Shown here one piece after another: positions 52,604 to 63,604 of a stretch of DNA of 64,000 nucleotides; position 1 is the stretch's first letter, and each line of letters opens with the position of its first letter. The notes under the pieces were generated by a model. It was not told the origin of the DNA. It worked only from the letters and a program-made list of their open reading frames with translations, and searched no databases. A program made the position numbers and the translations under genes. Source of the DNA: Portulaca oleracea (Eukaryota > Streptophyta > Magnoliopsida > Caryophyllales > Portulacaceae); contig CM055884.1 of assembly GCA_029582165.1 (NCBI GenBank), forward strand, positions 16,634,537 through 16,698,536, in the 5' to 3' direction.

Positions 52604-53140
52604 TTAAATCGTGGACATCACATGCTCATCATACAACTTATCACACCAACAAACAACATCAAACAACCAATGTCTCCCAAAGATCATGCACGACTCACCC
52701 AAAGACCTTATGTCGCAACTCCCAACATCCACATAAGACTCATTGAACTTCATAGGTGAGTTTGAAGTTACCTCATTCTTCTCATAGGGGAGGTCAAGAG
52801 TAGTCAAGCCATAAGAGATGGTGGAGTCAACTCTTTTGTTGCTAGGCTCAACAATTGACGGAGGCGAAATGAATGAAGTTGCTTCACCTTGGGGCTCTTC
52901 ATCAAGGATGAGAGGAAGATCAAGGTTCATGTTTGCAGCCACCTCTTGGCATGGAGCATCAAGAATAGCTTCGGAAGCCTCACAAGGTTCAATGGAAGCT
53001 CCCTTGTCGGGCAAGAGATCGACCTTTGCTTGCTTAACTTCTTCTACCATGTCACTTGTATGCTCTTCCACACCAAAAGATTCATCAATCCAAGCTCTAA
53101 CCATAGCCATTTTTGGACAATGCAAGGAATCGTATCCCAC
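52604..53140 (-). pseudogene. I gag-like ORF, nucleocapsid and acidic region
   Basis: Codons just upstream read KCFKC, then a stop and RVGYDSLHCPKM. This is a zinc knuckle of the CFKC..GH....CP type with a stop inside and Tyr in place of His. The open part continues with an acidic spacer and the CD..SL..S...FG.HWLF motif. It is therefore the remains of gag downstream of the capsid domain. The second copy at 55389-55940 has lost its initiating region. Confidence 0.5.
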
Positions 53141-53729
53141 ACGTCAACATTTGAAACATTTTTGGGCAGAACTCCGACGTTCGTCTCGGGGTTGACCTTG
53201 GAGGTTCAAGGAAATGTTGTTCATTTGGGCAGCAACGTCCTGAAGAGTCCACTCGATGGTGGAGAACCGATTGTCTAAGGTGGTGGTGAGTCTGTTCTCG
53301 GGAGCTCGAATTTGAGGACTACCCCGGTGGCTTAGTTCCTCTCGAGGGGAACTAACTTCTTAATCCATCTCGAAGGAAGGGTTAGGGACGGTATGTGTTT
53401 GGGATAATTTTGTAGAGTTTGGGGGTTTTCTTGTAGTCTTGGCAATTATTTGGCTAAGGGTTCTTTGTGTTTTTCTCACATTGACATTTCATCGAACCCC
53501 TTCCGAGCACTATTTTCCAACTTCACCTCAAAGCTCCAATATGCAACAAAACCAACAAATACAAACAGAATACAATGTATTCCAACACTCTTGGATAGCA
53601 AAGTGAATGGGGAACAACAATATTTGCATACAATCCACAAAAACCAACAATAGAGAACTATGCTAGCAAGAACAATGAACAAACTCAAGCTAAAACCAAA
53701 CCTTGAGCTCTAATACCAAAGGGAGCGTT

Positions 53730-54049
53730 TGTCGTCACGTGGATGGATGATGATTATCTTGAGTTGAAGATGAATCAATAATCAACAAGAATTTTAAACA
53801 CCCACAAGAGTTAGATATGACCTTGTGCCAAGGAAAACCACAACCCAAGCCTAACACCCTACGATGATTATCACAAAGGAAAAACCACCAAATAATCACT
53901 AAAGGAATGACATGGAACACCACTGAAAGATTGGATAAAGTAAACAAGATTTTTGAGAGAAAACTAGGGAAAACCCTACAAATGCATAAGCATGTTCATA
54001 TTCAGTAAAAAAAAATTGCCTAAAACAGTGCTAAGGGGTATTTATACCA
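53730..54049 (-). repeat. I LTR, truncated just past its TATA box
   Basis: Starts TGTCGTCACG and matches 56655-56973. It ends at GGTATTTATACC (TATA on the minus strand, 54038-54047), where it joins internal sequence ACACCCGATGTCG. The intact copy has about 450 more LTR bases. A deletion using the shared letters ATACCACACCC is likely. Confidence 0.75.
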
Positions 54050-54505
54050 CACCCGATGTCGATCAATTCATGCCTCCAGTGTCACGGGTCCACCTTAAAG
54101 TGTACTTCACACCCGACCTTGGAGTTGTTTTTCTCGTTCTCTATGGAGGGAGTGCGGAAAGGCTTGGAGACCATGGGTTTCGAGGCTCGTGTCCCAGCCC
54201 GATACGGTCGATACTCCCCTTCTTGAAAAAAAGTTGTCCTCAACTCTAGGGAGTTAAAACCGAGGCCCTCTCCAAAACTTGGCTCCATAGATCCCCGTAC
54301 ATTCCGATCTCAATGAGCATTCACACGAGGTGCCCAACAAGCTTCGAACCCCACAATGCATCAATCATCCAAATAAAAGAACGTGGTTGGAGGCTTGTTG
54401 TGTGTAGATAAGGGATTATGGAAAGGAACGGGAATATTTTGTGGAGTTTGGGAACACTCATTCTCACTTGGCTTGCTACAAAGTAAAGAGAAAGCCATAG
54501 GTAGC

Positions 54506-55107
54506 TGAGTTAATTACATTTACCCTACCTGACTTATGTGGTAATAATTTTTGCACACCCGACAATTGAGAAATAATTTTTAGCCTACCTGACATTTAAG
54601 TGGTCATAAACTTAAAGCCCCTAAGGTATGTTATAATTGATTTTTTATTGACTTATCCGGTGAACTGTACAAAAAATAAATATGAAGTGACCTTTATACC
54701 CTTGTTATTATTTCCTTTGACATTCAATTAAATCTGAAATGACTTTTGTACCCTTAGTATTAATTGTTATGGCATTTTAAAACCCAACAACTTCAATGAT
54801 TCCTCTGATTCCTCTCCTCGGCCCCCCTCCCATACAGAAAATGAAAACCTAACCCCTCCAAAACCGCCATGTCTGTCTTCTACTCTCCAACAGTCTTTTC
54901 CTTTTCAAATTAAAGGGCAGCATCGTAATTTCACATAGTGATATAGGGATATTATTGTATTTTGCCATTTCCGATGACAAGTTACCGGATTCTAACACTA
55001 AAAATCACTTTCACTAAATGTCAGGTAGGGTGAAAATTATTTCTCAAATGTCGGGTATGCAAAAATTATTACCGCATATGTCAGGTAGGGTAAATGTAAT
55101 TAACTCA
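54506..55107. mobile_element. MULE-like MITE, copy 2 (inverted relative to copy 1)
   Basis: 602 bp, TGAGTTAATTAC to GTAATTAACTCA. Flanks ATAGGTAGCT and ATACGTAGCT (10 bases, one difference); the related sequence near 52173 (ACAAGTAACT) shows the empty site. Aligned in reverse orientation to 48352-48946 along its whole length. Confidence 0.88.
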
Positions 55108-55388
55108 TACGTAGCTTGTCCTCACCAAGAGCACACTCATCCTGTGCTTCGCTGTTAGAAGGTTCCTCAACTCACTTCCCACCCAAGGTTTGATTTGATG
55201 TGGGGCTAAGGGATTCAAGTAATCACATTAAAAACAACGATCTTTATGCAACATACACTCCCACAAACATCGTATACCAACTTCCAATAGTACCCATTCA
55301 ACGACAAATCCTCGAATAACCAATGACTACCAAACAACGTGTATGACCCATTCAAAGAGTTCATGTCACAACGACCAACATTCAAACA

Positions 55389-55940
55389 TTATTCACTGAA
55401 GGACAACACAAAAGAAGAGCTCAAAAACATTAGGTAAACTAGAATGAAGGTATCATCAAACCCAAATTTGCCACTAGGCACCAAACGAACACCAAGATTC
55501 CTAGAAAGCCACTCAACATATAGAGAATTTTCAATCGTGGACATCACATCCTCATCATACAACTTATCACGCCAACAAACAACATTAAACAACCTATGTC
55601 TCCTAAAGATCATGCACGACTCACCCAAAGACCTTATGTTGCAACTCCCAACATCCACATAAGACTCATTGAACTTCATAGGTGAGTATGAAGTTACCTC
55701 ATTCTTCTCATAGGGGAGGTCAAGAGTAGTCAAGTCATAAGAGATGATGGAGTGAACTCTTTTGTTGCTAGGCTCAACAATTGAGGGAGGCGAAATGAAT
55801 GAAGGTGATTCGCCTTGGGGCTCTTCATCAAGGATAAGAGGAAGATCAAGGTTCATGTTTGCAACCACCTCTTGGCATGGAGCTTCAACAATAACTCCGG
55901 AAGCCTCACAAGGTTCAATGGAAGATCCCTCGCCGGGCAA
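55389..55940 (-). pseudogene. I gag-like ORF, second copy
   Basis: Second copy of 52604-53140, with the open frame beginning at an internal Met (MPGEGSSIEPCEASG). It carries the same VGSCNIRSLGESCMIF motif and ends with a different C-terminus (VRLVPSGKFGFDDTF). The knuckle region upstream (about 56040-56100) is again interrupted. Confidence 0.5.
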
Positions 55941-56654
55941 GAGATCGACCTTTGCTTACTTAACTTCTTCTACCATGTCACTTGTATGGTCTTCCACACC
56001 AAAAGATTCCACAATCCAAGCTCTAACCATAGCCATTTTTGGACAACGCAAGGAATTGTATCCCACACGTCAACATTTGAAACATTTTTGGGCAGGACTG
56101 CGACGTTCGTCTCGGGGTTGACCTTGGAGGTTCAAGGAAATGTTGTTCACTTGGGCCGCAACATCCTGAAGAGTACACTCGATGGTGGAGAACCGATTGT
56201 CTAAGGTGGTGGTGAGTCTGTTCTCGGGAGCTCGAATTTTAGGACTACCTAGGTGGCTTAGTTCCTCTCGAGGGAACTAACTTCTTAATCCATCTCGAAG
56301 GAAGGGTTAGGGACGGTATGTGTTTGGGATAATTTTGTAGAGTTTGGGGGTTTTCTTGTAGTCTTGGCAATTGTTTGGCTAAGGGTTCTTTGTGTTTTTC
56401 TCACATTGACATTTCATCGAACCCCTTCCGAGCACTATTTTCCAACTTCACCTCAAAGCTCCAATATGCAACAAAACCAACAAATACAAACAGAATACAA
56501 TGTATTCCAACACTCTTGGATAGCAAAGGGAATGGGGAACAACAATATTTGCATACAATCCACAAAACCCAACAATAGAGAACTATGCTAGCAAGAACAA
56601 TGAACAAACTCAAGCTAAAAACAAACATTAAGCTCTGATACGAAATGGAGCATT

Positions 56655-57425
56655 TGCCGTCGTGCGGAGGGATGATGATTTGCTTAAGTGGATGATGAAT
56701 CAATAATCAACAAGAATCTTGAACACCCACAAGAGTTGGATATGACCTTGTGGCAAGGAAAACCATAACCCAAGGCCTAACACCTCACCATGATTATCAT
56801 AAAGGAAAAACCACCAATTAATCTTATAGGAATGACTTGTAACATAACCAAAAGATTGGATAAAGTAAACAAGATTTTTGAGAGAAAACTAAGGAATACC
56901 CTACAAATGCATAAGCATGTTTATATTTTCACCAAAAAAAAAATGCCTAAAATAGTGCAAGGGGGTATTTATACTAAAAGGTGTTTAAACATTAAAACAC
57001 AACGTTTTGGAGACAAAATCGTGCGCAGGATAGTAGCCTTCGCGGGCGCCACGGAGCTTCAACGCAGCAGCATCGGCAGGGAGCGTCGCGGACAACACAT
57101 TTATTATTGCAGGCGCGAAGGAACAATGGACGCTGCGGCTAGCATCTGGTAATGGGAGGTCGCGGGTGCAACCTATGCCGTCGCGGGAGCGACGAGCAGG
57201 GTGCTGGTCGCGCTTTTCTAGGTTTTGGCAGCGTCTCTCTTTTTTGTACTTCCGCATCGTCGCTGGAACGAACGTTGACAGTGGCTACCAAGGCGCTGGC
57301 AGCGTCTCCCCATGAATCTCATTTGTTTTTGTGTCACCCAGCTTGTAGCGGGTGCTACAGGGCTCGTAGCGGGCGCTACGCTTGGCCTGCCCACAGCTGT
57401 AGCGGGCGCTATGACCTGCTTCGCA
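56655..57425 (-). repeat. I LTR, most complete copy
   Basis: About 771 bp from TGCCGTCGTGCGG to GCTTCGCA. Minus-strand TATA (AGTATAAATACC, 56965-56975). Upstream of it in element orientation lie GTCGCGGGAGCGAC (57180-57193), GTAGCGGGTGCTAC (57345), GTAGCGGGCGCTAC (57366-57379) and a variant at 57399. Confidence 0.75.
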
Positions 57426-57701
57426 TGACCCCTTGTCCTACTCCTCTCCACCTGTCGTTGGCTTGACCTGGGACCACTCCCGAACCCACATACAATGCAG
57501 CTTCTCAACCCAAGACGGTTCTGGGTCCCACTTGAAGTAGATACCACACCCAATGCTTATCAATTCATGCCTCTAGGGTTACGGGTCCACCTTAAAGTGT
57601 ACTCCACAACTGACCTTGGAGTTGTTTTTCTCATTCTCTATGGAGGAAGTGTAGAAAGGGTTGGAGACTATGGGTTTCGAGGCTCGGGTCCCAGCCCAAT
57701 A

Positions 57702-58450
57702 CGGTCCACAAAATCAAGGGATAAAACCATAACAATTTAGCATCAAACGAATCCCAAACAAAAGCAAAAATTACGCATGCAAACTTAACAAATCCTCTTT
57801 TATCAAGTTAAAATCTCCAGCCGAAAACAATTTTAGGTTAGATAAGAAACAACTTTTCGTCTTGAAATTCCAAATTTTAAGGCTAGACACATAATAATTT
57901 TGCTCAATTTCTAAAATCGAGCAAATTTACTCAGCAGATTCCAAATCCGTGTTGAGCATCATTTTGTAGAGGTCTAACTGGAATCACTCAGCCACGAACT
58001 TCACAAAATGATATGTTTATGCCAAGCTGATCGGTTGATAGTTGATTTCCAAAATCAACTCTTCCTTGTGTAGTACTTTGAATAGAATAGCCCAACTTAA
58101 TACCACAGGTTAAATCCAATTTAACCGGGAAGTAATAGAAAATGATATTTCAAGTCTAATTTTTTTAGACGTAAACCTCGAATTCTTTAGGTTTGATGTT
58201 TGAAGAAAACATGAAGTGACACGAGTTATGAGTGTGACATCACATGCGACACACATCAAACTATGCCCAACCTCCTGAAAACCAATACGATCACAAAGCC
58301 ATTGCGAGTATGGTGACAAACGCAACAATTATTCGAGAGGCTCAAAATGAGAGAGGAAAGGCCATGAGTTTCACCAAAATATCGAGTATGACAACTAGTG
58401 TCATGCTTGAGATTCCTTGTCAAACAAGGGGTGAAGGCTCAAAAGCACAC
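57702..58450 (-). other. H2 interior or unassigned repeat, non-coding
   Basis: No credible ORF. It continues after the solo LTR B at 60098, as shown by the CACAC target duplication. It probably belongs to the H2 copia-type element. Confidence 0.45.
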
Positions 58451-60092
58451 TGTAGGACCCGGGAAAAAGGTGGAACCCCTTTTTCCGCGTGATACGCTAC
58501 TTAAACGATCGGGAGCCGAGTAAGGTTTCTTAATCCTTAAATAAAGATATTTTTTATTTTCAAAATTCATTTTCGGAGTGATGAAACTTTATTTATTTAC
58601 AAACCCGTTTTATTATTTAAATTATTCGTAATTACACAAATTAATTTAACAATAATTTAATCCCGGCCCAATCACTAAATTCAAGCCTAAAGAGGAGCAG
58701 ACGGGCCACCAGAAATTGTTAAAACCCGCCTAGGTTTTAGCAGACCCTGGGCTAGGCCGTCTGCATCCCTGGGCCAGAAGAAAATGGGTTGAAATTAATA
58801 ATACCCACCTAGGTTTTATTAATTTATGACCCATTTTCCTCGGGTCCAATCTTAAATTAGTGAAGGGAAATTAACTAAATTATTTTCTTAAATTATTTTA
58901 TGCATAAACGAATGTTTTAAATAGTTAAACGAAGTTATAAAATGTAAAAGAGTCGCCAGCCGATTTAAGGAAATCGACAAACCATAAAATAAGAAAAAAA
59001 AAGACTCTGGTCTACGAACCCGATTTCTAGATTCGGAGGTAAGGTTACGGATTCGAGAGTTATAAGAACTTTTTACAAAATGTGTACAAGCACGGAATTA
59101 AAGAAAAAATTACATGATTAATTACAAAAATGTAAATAAAGAAATCGAACCTTGCTTAAGGTGGTAGAATTGATGAATTTGATCCCTTGTGTTGCCCCTT
59201 GACTTGAAGCTTGGATGGAATAATGTTGATGACTTGGAAAAGTGGTATATGGGAGGTTATATGGTGGTGATGAGTGTGATTATGGTGGGATTAGAAATGG
59301 ATATGGATGATGAAATTTTGAGAGAATGGAAGTATAGTATGGATGTAGATGGTGAGGGTGGAGTAAGGATATTTTGATGATGAAATTTTGAGAGAATGGA
59401 AGTATAGTATGGAATGGAGGGGGTATTTATAGGTGAAGGGGTGAAGGATTTGTAGTGAAATGATGGGGGATATACCCCACAAATCAAGCCATTAGAGACC
59501 AAAACCTAGGCAGGTTTTGGGTGGTCAAGGGGAGGTCAAACACGTGGGGCAAAGATCAAGGGATCCAATTGCATGCATGCAGATTTTGGCGCCAACTACC
59601 TCAAAACCTAGGCGGGTTTTGATATTATCAGCACACAGATCAGTGACGTGGAGCAAAACGACGACGTCCCGCTCTTCTACTCAAAACCTAGGCGGGTTTT
59701 GAGACTCCTGGGCCGAGGCGCGCTTCTGGGCTAGATTTCTGGGCCTGGAAAATGTTAAAACCCGCATGGGTTTTAAAATTGGCTAAGTGCAATTTCGAAC
59801 GGCCATAACTCTTTCATCCGGACTCCGATTGAGGCAATTCAAAAGGCATTGGAAAGCTTATGATGTGTACTTTACTCTCATCAAAAGAAATGGGGCCAAT
59901 GAGACTTGTGGAAAAAATGATATTTGAAATGGTGGGCATATGCATGTGGAAAGGGTGGAAAATGAAGGATTTTTGTGGTGGGTTGGTAGCTTTTGATTGA
60001 GGAAGGCCCTTTTGATTTTCTTTCATGCTAGCCTCTTTTCTTGTTTATGCTTGATTTGTACACTTGTCCCGGTACAAAATCCGGTGTCTACA
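58451..60092 (-). mobile_element. Solo LTR B (Tat-like, related to the A LTR)
   Basis: 1642 bp, TGTAGGACCCGG to CCGGTGTCTACA, with perfect TSD CACAC (58446-58450, 60093-60097) and no internal region. Homologous to the A LTR (CGCTACTTAAA, GGGAGCCGA, AGAGTCGCCAG, GGTAAGGTTAC). Minus-strand TATA CCTATAAATACCC at 59421-59433; a 40-base direct duplication around GATGAAATTTTGAGAGAATGG lies at about 59306 and 59379. Confidence 0.9.
59501..59776. promoter_or_regulatory. AAAACC..GGTTTT palindrome array in solo LTR B
   Basis: AAAACCT-AGGC-AGGTTTT (59501-59518); TCAAAACC-TAGGCG-GGTTTTGA twice (59601-59622, 59681-59702); TTAAAACCC-GCAT-GGGTTTTAA (59755-59776). All lie upstream of TATA in element orientation. 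Another, TAAAACC-CGCCTA-GGTTTTA, lies at 58721-58740. Confidence 0.7.
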
Positions 60093-60097
60093 CACAC

Positions 60098-60439
60098 CTA
60101 TGGTTGTGGCAATAATCCCCACGACCAAAACTTTCTCCAACTCATACCGAAAACCAACATATGGTTGTAAAAGGAAAACAAAATCAACATCAAATAATTC
60201 AAAGCCAAGGTTCAACCAAAACAAGATCATTACATATAATAATCAAGGTTAACCAACATAACATGCCAAACCAATAAGTAATCTAGTATGCTTACACCCT
60301 AATAGATCATATCTACTCAGATTATAATATAAAAGGCATAAACATGTAATACAACAGGCTATCTAAACATGATTCGACATTTAACGCATATAAAAGAGAT
60401 AGGCTAAACATAAACATGCTAACCAAGCTTTGATACCAC
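60098..60439 (-). other. H2 5' leader
   Basis: Non-coding. Contains the H2 PBS (minus strand TGGTATCAAAGC, 60427-60438), one base from the LTR if that starts at TGTTCTGTTAGG. Confidence 0.6.
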
Positions 60440-61408
60440 TGTTCTGTTAGGTGGTCTAGTCCTAACTAGGCCACAAGAGGAAGTGGGTCCGATCCAATCT
60501 GGACCACCCCGATTAGAGCGGAATAGGAATCCTAACTATTAGGATTCAAACCTAATCTAAACTAATCTAACCCAAAACTAAATGAGAAAATTGAAATAGC
60601 AGCGGCTTAGTGTTAACTCGTGTCTCTTAAAATGATTGCCCCAGTCAGCCTTGTGCTCTTGAACGCTCCGGAGTCCAAGGACTCTAAGTAGAAGACTCCA
60701 AATAGGAATCCTCAACAAAAGGTCCACGCAACACCTTCCGACATAGCTGCTAGACTGTTTCAACCTCGGTCAAATTGAGGTCAAAAGAGTTTGTTTGACC
60801 GTATCTTATATGGTTCGTCCTTCCTTCCTTTGGGAGGTTTCCCCAGAATCACCCCAAGACTTCTAAAACTGGGAACTTTCAAAAGAAAGATTTCCCCGAT
60901 ATCCCTTAAATCTCATATTAAAATAGTAGCCTTTACAATGGCCACTTGGGATGGAAAGACAAAATTATCCATCTTAAAGGGACCCCCTTACATAAGGGAG
61001 AGAGGGGGAGGAGGGGAAGACACAAGGCCCGATGTGGGACGCGCCTCTTGGGCTTCACTACAGACTCTGGTGACCCCACCACGGACCGTAGTGAGGTGTA
61101 GATTCAGAATCGGCTTCCCATGAGATCACCACAGACCATGGTGGCCTCTACCACCCTCTGTGGTGCCTCCTTTTAATCCTTAGGGGTTTTCTGGTCTCCT
61201 TGGTTCAATACTTTATTGATCCAACCCTCTTCCCAACATACTCTTGTCTTAAGGCATTGGCTTGTGTGACCTTGTGGGACTAACTAGCACGACAGTGATT
61301 GAACTTTTATATCACTTATTAGGAGGTCTTCTAGCAAAGATGTTCACCATCGTACCTAGTTGGCTTGAGTACTCGATTGTATTTGAACATTGTCGGGAAC
61401 TCCCATCA
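60440..61408 (-). repeat. H2 LTR (copia-type, 5' LTR)
   Basis: Starts TGTTCTGTTAGGTGG and ends near CCGACAATG on the minus strand (plus-strand ..CATTGTCGGGAACTCCCATCA). It is like the C LTR end but different elsewhere. TATA-like CCATATAAGATAC at 60801-60813; CACCACGGACCGTAGTG (one mismatch) at 61077-61093 and two decayed CACCACAG relatives near 61125-61170. Confidence 0.7.
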
Positions 61409-61796
61409 GGAGCTACATGACCCTTAGACCCTAAGGAGCCTCCAAGGTAGCCCATGAAAACCCATCGTCGAGTCGGGTGGCCATGATCTATAGCCTAGAC
61501 GTACTTGGTGAACACGATAATGTCCTAGGTCAAAGCCTTGACCAAATGGGCATCTTGGGTGTTCGGGAAGTGAAACTCATCAAGCATGAGAGTTTGGGTT
61601 GGTCGTGGATCAAATGGTAAGGTCAATCGACCTAGAGCTCAAGTTGACCTTTTGAGTTTGACTTTGGCGCTTCGGGTTGAACTTTGATATTGGGCGCGCT
61701 GGTTTGCAAGCTAAGTTCTATGATATTTATATGGCTAATTTTACATGTAATACAAAATTTATCTATAACACTATAGATCAAAATCCGGTGTCTACA
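61408..61796 (-). mobile_element. Truncated LTR end of the A/B type
   Basis: Ends AAAATCCGGTGTCTACA, identical to the end of solo LTR B. Only this terminus is certain; the left limit is taken as the H2 LTR end. No TSD. Confidence 0.45.
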
Positions 61797-61849
61797 TGGT
61801 TGTACTAGGAGTCTAGTGATTTAACATTTGGGGTTTATTTATCATTCCT

Positions 61850-61949
61850 TGTCAGGATTCACTTCTGAGTTTCATATTGGAAGATTAAAGAGAAAATTCA
61901 CGATATATAAGTCAAGTGGGTTACTTTTCTTAACATTTATGATAGTCCT
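61850..61949 (+). repeat. Extra TRIM LTR fragment
   Basis: TGTCAGGATTCACTTCTGAGTTTCATATTGGAAGATTAAAG up to TTACTTTTCTTAACA repeats the first part of the TRIM LTR at 61950 (TGTTAGGATTCAGC.., GATATATAAGTCAAG). Confidence 0.6.
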
Positions 61950-62567
61950 TGTTAGGATTCAGCTATGAGTTTAAAGCCCCATATTGGAATATTAAAACAA
62001 AAAAGGCATGATATATAAGTCAAGAAAGTTACTCCTCTTAACACTAATTGGTTTTAAGATGGAACCCACTTAACTTGTTCTCATGGGTCTTGGTTTAAGT
62101 GGGCTCCTGCCTTGGATCACCCAACAAGTGGTATTAGAGCTGATGGTTCATTTGGCTAGCTGCAAGGTGGGGGAAGGTGGTTATGTAAGACGTACCATAG
62201 ACATGGGGAGGACCACATGGCGCGTGCGCCTAGGCCTCTTGAAGCGGAGTATAGGACTCGGGTGGGATAGGATGCAAACTATGTGGAGTAAAATGCGGCT
62301 ATGATAGGCTCTTGATGGTAACTTGAAACCTTGACATGAAAAAAGAGGTTTCCGATCAAGGGAGTAACCACGACGACTCATTTGAGAAGGGGAAATTATT
62401 GGGATTCACCCATAAGTCTGATGTCCTTGATCGAAAGATTTTGAAGTGAAAGGGCATGATATAATCAATTAGCTTACTCCTCTTAACTGCAATTGATTTT
62501 AAAATAAAATCTCACTTAACTTGTTACCATGAATCTTGATTGAAATGAGTTGGTTGAATCTACAATA
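61950..62567 (+). mobile_element. TRIM (miniature LTR retrotransposon)
   Basis: About 177-bp LTR (61950-62126, TGTTAGGATTC to CACCCAACA), PBS TGGTATTAGAGC (62129-62140), an internal part of about 255 bp without coding potential, PPT-like GAGAAGGGGA (62384-62393), and a diverged second LTR (about 62398-62567, GGGATTC..GATATAATCAATTAGCTTACTCC). The total is about 620 bp. Decayed, so the right end is approximate. Confidence 0.7.
62129..62140 (+). promoter_or_regulatory. TRIM primer binding site
   Basis: TGGTATTAGAGC, an initiator tRNA-Met PBS with one change, two bases after the LTR end. Confidence 0.75.
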
Positions 62568-63604
62568 ATTTTATTTTAAGAATTATCTCAATAAATAAGT
62601 CGTAACTTATGCACAAAGTCAACGTATAAGATGCAATGGACTATACATGGTTGGTGACTCAGTACCCTACCCAATTGAGTGGATTGTCCTTGGCTAGTTA
62701 GCAGCCCACAATTAGCTGTCCCTTTCAAGAATGATAAGATTGGGACGAAACGAATCCAAATAACTTGATCCATCGCATTCTCTCCGATACACACCATATG
62801 CGCACCCAAAAAGACAGAACAATATATTTTTGGTTAATTGAATTTATATGCTTTACTAAAAGCTGGCTCATGAAAAATACATTTCGTATTTGAAGCGGCT
62901 AAAACCATAAGAGGACGTACCCTAAGTTGATACTTCCTCTGCATTTTTTTATTTGTCATTTTAAAAAATTAACGAGAAATTAAAATAATCAATAAAATTA
63001 GGGAGAAAAATTATGAAAATAACTAAATTAGTAAACATAAATTATGAGCGATGGAGAACATCAATGTAAATTGGTTAAAAACTTAAAATTAACTGCCACC
63101 AAGATTTAAACTAATGCGTGAATATAATTACTTAGTAAAATACATGAGTATATTGTTTTTTTCTTTTCCTAAAAATGATATGCCAATTTAATATTTCCAT
63201 AATTTAATTTAAATGAACATAAAATATATAGCTCTTATAACAGTATCCACTATAAACTATTTTTTCTAATTTACTTTACTTTAATTAATTTTTTAATAAT
63301 ATTAATATTTGAAAACTATCATGGATGAAATAAATATTAGATCTATAAGTTGCATAGCCTATACATATAGAATATATGTATCCGGCATATTTTCATATAG
63401 AGCTTCACCTTTAATATTATATATGTTCATATACATAGATTGATCATAAAATAAAGTAGAAAAAGAATTTCATCAACCATTTATTTATATGAATATTTTC
63501 CTGTAAAAGGTAACAAAAAGAAATAGAAAAAGTTAAAACCTAACTCAATCTTAATTTGCATTGTAATTAGGTTATATATTACGTAAAAATATTTTGTATA
63601 CTTA
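62568..63604. other. AT-rich intergenic DNA, no gene seen
   Basis: No ORF with recognised features and no repeat boundary found. The composition is strongly A/T, particularly 63120-63480. Confidence 0.6.

Larger units (their letters stand above)
51459..57701 (-). mobile_element. Tandem array of element I (gypsy-type, non-autonomous)
   Basis: Plus-strand order: LTR piece (51459-51610), internal (51611-53729), truncated LTR (53730-54049), internal (54050-56654, with a MITE), LTR (56655-57425), internal start (57426-57701). Minus orientation is shown by initiator-Met-type PBS remnants beside the LTRs (GTATTAGAGCTC at about 53707-53720; GTATCAGAGC at about 56632-56643) and a PPT-like AGGTGGAGAGGAGTAGGA at about 57432-57452. 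ORFs are gag-like; no protease or pol is seen. Confidence 0.75.

Noticed and set aside
57152..57553. Overlapping ORFs of 104 and 111 codons
   Set aside because: They cover the GC-rich palindromes of the I LTR and encode nothing recognisable.
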